DNA of 64,000 bases from Cellulosimicrobium cellulans (lineage in GTDB: Bacteria > Actinomycetota > Actinomycetes > Actinomycetales > Cellulomonadaceae). This document shows positions 60,360 to 64,000 of the stretch, one piece after another. The position numbers and the translations under genes were made by a program. The notes under the pieces were generated by a model. That model ran no database searches, was not told where the DNA came from, and saw nothing but the letters and a program-made list of their open reading frames with translations. The stretch is from positions 1 to 64,000 of the forward strand of contig NZ_JAFGYF010000012.1 in NCBI RefSeq assembly GCF_016921195.1, read 5' to 3'. The first letter of the stretch is position 1; each line of letters begins with the position of its first letter.

Positions 60360-61955
60360 TCAGACCAGGTCGCGGACCGCCGCGTACTGCTCGCGGATCG
60401 CGGGGACCGGGTCGGCCTCGACCACCGTGGCCGACGACGCGGCCCAGGTGGGTGGAGCGACGTCCGCCCCGGAGCCGCCCGCCTCGTGCGCGGCGAGGAC
60501 CCACGCCGCCTGGCGTGCGGCGCCGTCGGCCACGTACTCGCCGGGCTCGGGGACGGTGACGGGCAGTCCGAGGACCTGTGGCGCGATGCGCCGGACCGCC
60601 TCGGACTGCGCGCCGCCGCCGATGAGCTGCACGCGCTCGACCCGGACGCCGAGCGCCCGCAGCGCGTCGAGCCCGTCCGCGAGGCCGCAGAGCATGCCCT
60701 CGACGTACGCGCGCGCGAGGTGCTCCGGCGTCGAGGTGCCGAGCCGGATGCCGTGCAGCGTGCCCGACGCGTCGGGGCGGTTGGGCATGCGCTCGCCCTC
60801 CAGGTACGGCACGAGCACGAGCCCGTCGGCGCCGGGGGGCGCCTGGAGCGCGAGCCGCGACAGCCCCGCGTGGTCGACGCCGAGCACCGCGCGCGCCGCG
60901 TCGAGCACGCGGCTCGCGTTGAGCGTCACCGCGAGCAGCAGGTACCGGCCCGTCGCGTCGGAGAACCCGTTGACGAGGCCAGACCCGTCGGCGGTGCGGT
61001 CGTCGGTCACGGCGGACACGACGCCCGACGTCCCGATCGACACCGCGACGTCGCCCGCGACCATGCCGAGGCCGAGCGCCGCGCCGGCGTTGTCGCCCGC
61101 GCCCGGACCGAGCAGCGTGCCGCCCTCGACCGCGCTCCCTGCGACCGAGGCGTGCGCAACGCCGGCCGTCGCGGACGGCGCGACGACGCGCGGCAGCACG
61201 ACGTCGGCCCGGCCGAGCGCGAGCTCCAGCAGGTCGAGGCGGTACGCGCCCCGGCCGTCGGGCCCGTCGTCCCTGGTCGCGTCGTAGTAGCCCGTGCCCG
61301 ACGCGTCGGACGCGTCGGTGACGAGCGCGTCGAGGTCCGGCCCGAGCGGCGCGGACTCGTCGCCCGCGGGGCCGTACCCCGCGATACGCCACGTGAGCCA
61401 GTCGTGCGGCAGCGCGACGGCGGCGACGCGCGCCGCGTTCTCCGGCTCCGCGTCGCGCAGCCAGCGCAGCTTGGTCACGGTGAGCGAGGCGACCGGCACG
61501 GACCCGATCGCGTCGGCCCACGCCTGCGCGCCCGCCTCGCTCGCGGACTCGACCCGGTCGTGGGCGTCCGGGACGCCCTCGGCGAGGCGGGCCTCGCCGA
61601 GCTCACGGATCAGGTCGCGCGCCGCGGGGGCCGAGCGCGTGTCGTTCCACAGGAGCGCGTCGCGCACGACGTTCCCCTCGGCGTCGAGCGCGACGAGACC
61701 GTGCTGCTGGCCGCCGACGGCGAGCGCCGCGACGTCGTCGAGCCCGCCCGCCGCGGACGCGGCCTCGCGGAACGCGTCCCACCACGCGTCGGGGTGGACC
61801 TCGGTGCCGTCGGGGTGCTTCGCCGATCCCGTGCGCACGAGCGCGCCCGTCGCGGCGTCGCGCACGACGACCTTGCAGGACTGCGTGGACGTGTCGACGC
61901 CGGCGACGAGCGTGCGCTCGTCGCCGGCGTCGGACGTCCTGACGTCGGTCGTCAC
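60360..61955 (-). CDS. xylB: Xylulokinase
   Basis: A 531-residue FGGY kinase that phosphorylates D-xylulose. [13 protein letters not shown] is the phosphate loop, [11 protein letters not shown] and LLWNDTRS bind sugar, [26 protein letters not shown] and [18 protein letters not shown] bind ATP. GTG start, 1 nt after the xylA stop. It ends before the shared terminator. Confidence 0.94.
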   Translation of the reverse strand: MTTDVRTSDAGDERTLVAGVDTSTQSCKVVVRDAATGALVRTGSAKHPDGTEVHPDAWWDAFREAASAAGGLDDVAALAVGGQQHGLVALDAEGNVVRDALLWNDTRSAPAARDLIRELGEARLAEGVPDAHDRVESASEAGAQAWADAIGSVPVASLTVTKLRWLRDAEPENAARVAAVALPHDWLTWRIAGYGPAGDESAPLGPDLDALVTDASDASGTGYYDATRDDGPDGRGAYRLDLLELALGRADVVLPRVVAPSATAGVAHASVAGSAVEGGTLLGPGAGDNAGAALGLGMVAGDVAVSIGTSGVVSAVTDDRTADGSGLVNGFSDATGRYLLLAVTLNASRVLDAARAVLGVDHAGLSRLALQAPPGADGLVLVPYLEGERMPNRPDASGTLHGIRLGTSTPEHLARAYVEGMLCGLADGLDALRALGVRVERVQLIGGGAQSEAVRRIAPQVLGLPVTVPEPGEYVADGAARQAAWVLAAHEAGGSGADVAPPTWAASSATVVEADPVPAIREQYAAVRDLV

Positions 61956-61956
61956 C

Positions 61957-63138
61957 TCAGCCGATCAGGTGCTCGAGCGCGAGCTGGTTGAGGCGCACGA
62001 AGCCGAAGTCGCGGTTCGCCGCGGCGTCGACGTCGAACTCCTCGTACGTGCTGCGGTCAGCGAGCAGGTCGGCCACGGACTCGCCCTCGGCGAGGGTCGG
62101 CTGGCCCAGCTCGAACACGCCGGAGTGAGCGAACGCCTCCTGGACGCGGCTGTCGGCGCGGTACGCCGCGGCCTTGCGCGCGAGCAGGCGGTAGGTCTCC
62201 ATGTTGGCGCGCGCGGAGTCCCACACGCCGACCTCGTTCTCGGTGCGCGACGGCTTGTAGTCGAAGTGGCGCGGGCCCGTGTAGGTGGGGCCGCCGTTCG
62301 GGAAGCCGTTCTCGAGCAGGTCGACCGTGAAGAACGCCGAGAGCAGGTCGCCGTGGCCGAACACGAGGTCCTGGTCGAACTTGATCGAGCGCTGGCCGTT
62401 GAGGTCGATGTGGAAGAGCTTGCCCGCCCACAGCGCCTGCGCGATGCCGTGCGTGTAGTTGAGGCCCGCCATCTGCTCGTGGCCCGTCTCCGGGTTGAGG
62501 CCGACGATGTCGCCGTTGTCGAGCTTCGCGATGAGGCCGAGCGCGTGACCGATGGTCGGCAGGAAGATGTCGCCGCGGGGCTCGTTCGGCTTGGGCTCGA
62601 GCGCGATCTTGAGGTCGTAGCCCTTCTCCTTGATGTACGCCGCGGTGAGGTCGATGCCCTCGGCGTAGCGCTCGTGCGCGGAGTGCAGGTCCTTGACGCC
62701 GTCGTACTCGGTGCCCTCGCGGCCGCCCCACATGACGAACGTCTTGGCGCCGAGCTCGGCCGTGAGGTCGACGTTGCGCAGCACCTTGCGCAGCGCGTAG
62801 CGACGCACGCCGCGGTCGTTCGACGTGAGACCGCCGTCCTTGAAGACGGGGTGGCTGAAGAGGTTGGTCGTCACCATCTCGATGACGAGGCCGGTGTCCT
62901 CGGCGGCCTGGCGCACCGCGGCGAGGCGCTTGGTGCGCTCCTCGTCGTCGGAGCCGAACGGGACGACGTCGTCGTCGTGGAACGTGAAGCCCCACGCGCC
63001 GAGGTCGGCCAGACGGCGCACGGACTCGGCCGGATCGAGCGCGGGACGGCTGGCGCTGCCGAACTGGTCCTGCGCGGTCCAGCCCACGGTCCACAGACCG
63101 AAGGAGAAGTTGATGTCCTGGGTGGTCTCGTCGGCCAC
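61957..63138 (-). CDS. xylA: Xylose isomerase
   Basis: A 393-residue actinobacterial-type xylose isomerase that converts D-xylose to D-xylulose. [12 protein letters not shown] has the catalytic His-Asp, [34 protein letters not shown] (metal Glu and Lys) and [23 protein letters not shown] (metal ligands) are intact. GTG start preceded by GAGGAGA. It leads the xylAB operon and diverges from the ROK repressor. Confidence 0.96.
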   Translation of the reverse strand: MADETTQDINFSFGLWTVGWTAQDQFGSASRPALDPAESVRRLADLGAWGFTFHDDDVVPFGSDDEERTKRLAAVRQAAEDTGLVIEMVTTNLFSHPVFKDGGLTSNDRGVRRYALRKVLRNVDLTAELGAKTFVMWGGREGTEYDGVKDLHSAHERYAEGIDLTAAYIKEKGYDLKIALEPKPNEPRGDIFLPTIGHALGLIAKLDNGDIVGLNPETGHEQMAGLNYTHGIAQALWAGKLFHIDLNGQRSIKFDQDLVFGHGDLLSAFFTVDLLENGFPNGGPTYTGPRHFDYKPSRTENEVGVWDSARANMETYRLLARKAAAYRADSRVQEAFAHSGVFELGQPTLAEGESVADLLADRSTYEEFDVDAAANRDFGFVRLNQLALEHLIG

Positions 63139-63202
63139 GGTGATCTCCTCGTCGAGAGGGCCGCGACGCGCTCCTCGCGCCGACGGCCGCATTTTTGTCT
63201 TA

Positions 63203-63237
63203 CGGATGAACTTATCCGCCCGGGTCGGTAAGGTCAA
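63203..63237 (-). promoter_or_regulatory. xylA: xylA promoter with overlapping XylR-type operator
   Basis: On the minus strand TTGACC (63232-63237) and TAAGTT (63209-63214) are 17 nt apart, a good -35/-10 pair. The palindrome CGGAT-N6-ATCCG (63203-63218) covers the -10 box and suits a ROK repressor released by xylose. A wider CTTAC/GTAAG pair flanks it. Confidence 0.7.
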
Positions 63238-63241
63238 GACC

Positions 63242-64000
63242 GTGAACCGCAGCGTCGCGACCCGCACGGGTCCCCCAGCAGCCCGGCAGGCCACGCTGCG
63301 CGAGCACAACCTCGCCCTCGTCGCCCGCGCGGTCTTCGAGTCCGCCCGGCCGTGCTCGCGCGCCGACATCGCCGCGGCGAGCGGGCTGACCCGCGCGACC
63401 GTCTCCACCCTCGTCGACCGCCTCGTCGCCGCGGGCATCGTCGCCGAGCTCCCGCCCGCGACCCCCCAGCGAGCCGGCCGGCCCGCGGTGCCGCTCGCAC
63501 CCGCACCGCGATCGCTCGTCGGGCTCGGCCTCGAGGTCAACGTCGACTACCTCGGCGGCCGCGTGCTCGACCTCACCGGCGCCGTCGTCGCCGAGCACGT
63601 CGACCCCGACGACCTCCACGACAGCGACCCCGCCGAGGTGCTCGCCCGGCTGGGGCGCATCGCGCACGAGCTCCTCGCGCAGGTGCGCGCCGACGGCATG
63701 ACCGTCGCCGGCGCCCGCCTCGCCCTCCCGGGACTCGTCGACACGCGCGCCGGGCGGCTCGAGGTCGCACCCAACCTCGGCTGGTCCCGCCTCGACCCCG
63801 TCCCGCTCCTCGGCATGGACCCCGACGTCCCGGTCGACATCGGCAACGAGGCCAAGCTCGCCGCGCTCGCCCAGGCGAGCCGCGGCGTCGTGCCCGACGG
63901 CGCGACGGACCCCGCGTCCGGCCCGGTGCCGTCCACGTACCTCTACGTCTCGGGCGACGTCGGCATCGGCTCCGCGATCGTCGTCGACCGCCGGCTCTTC
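63242..64000 (+). CDS. xylR: ROK-family xylose repressor, cut by the window end
   Basis: The 253 codons visible run off the window without a stop; the family is usually about 390-410 residues. The N-terminal winged helix ([49 protein letters not shown]) is followed by the ROK sugar-binding fold: [41 protein letters not shown] and [15 protein letters not shown] start has no ribosome site; TAAGGT lies 7 nt upstream, so it may be leaderless. It should repress xylAB and itself. Confidence 0.9.
   Translation, partial: MNRSVATRTGPPAARQATLREHNLALVARAVFESARPCSRADIAAASGLTRATVSTLVDRLVAAGIVAELPPATPQRAGRPAVPLAPAPRSLVGLGLEVNVDYLGGRVLDLTGAVVAEHVDPDDLHDSDPAEVLARLGRIAHELLAQVRADGMTVAGARLALPGLVDTRAGRLEVAPNLGWSRLDPVPLLGMDPDVPVDIGNEAKLAALAQASRGVVPDGATDPASGPVPSTYLYVSGDVGIGSAIVVDRRLF

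Overview
The window is very GC-rich, uses GTG and TTG starts freely, overlaps its operon genes by 1-4 nt, and carries actinobacterial markers: a RamB-like regulator, GTP-type PEP carboxykinase, a WWW leader peptide before trpS, an ECF42-type sigma factor with its DGPF partner, and an actinobacterial XylA/XylB/ROK locus. It reads as the chromosome of a plant-polysaccharide-degrading actinobacterium, most likely Micrococcales (Cellulosimicrobium/Cellulomonas-like). That placement is inferred from gene content only.

Region 1 (1-14.2 kb) is a beta-L-arabino-oligosaccharide locus. It holds a secreted multidomain GH121-like enzyme, a cytoplasmic GH127 beta-L-arabinofuranosidase with its Glu/Cys zinc site, an ABC importer and a LacI regulator. 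mutY and a small membrane-anchored protein sit inside it. The layout resembles the bifidobacterial system that removes arabinose from hydroxyproline-rich plant glycoproteins.

Region 2 (14.2-20.4 kb) is glycerol use: a SorC-type regulator divergent from glpD-glpF-glpK, with hairpins between the genes. Region 3 (20.5-29 kb) is housekeeping: a FMN-binding protein, a prolyl aminopeptidase-like hydrolase, a RamB-like regulator divergent from pckG, two envelope or stress proteins, and trpS behind a Trp-rich leader peptide.

Region 4 (29-55.4 kb) is the most interesting part. A 10-bp palindrome, TGCTATAGCA, recurs seven times (one to two mismatches allowed) in front of five transcription units. These encode two paralogous Tat-exported beta-helix proteins, an ABC sugar importer, a Gfo/Idh oxidoreductase, three SDRs, an enolase-superfamily acid-sugar dehydratase, a FAH-family hydrolase, two 2-hydroxyacid dehydrogenases, a DapA-like aldolase, an NAD epimerase, a ceramidase-like protein and an FCD-type GntR regulator. 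I infer one dedicated regulon: secreted polysaccharide cleavage, import, then oxidative sugar-acid breakdown to 2-keto-3-deoxy and diketo acids. The substrate is unknown. A small islet (orphan antitoxin plus stand-alone HsdR N-terminal-like nuclease) interrupts it.

Region 5 (55.4-64 kb) holds an EamA exporter with its LysR regulator, the DGPF/ECF42 pair, a SnoaL-like protein, trmL, and xylB-xylA divergent from a ROK repressor cut by the window end.

Two arrays of six 21-bp repeats, 42 kb apart, and a 102-nt extragenic palindrome are not explained by the genes.
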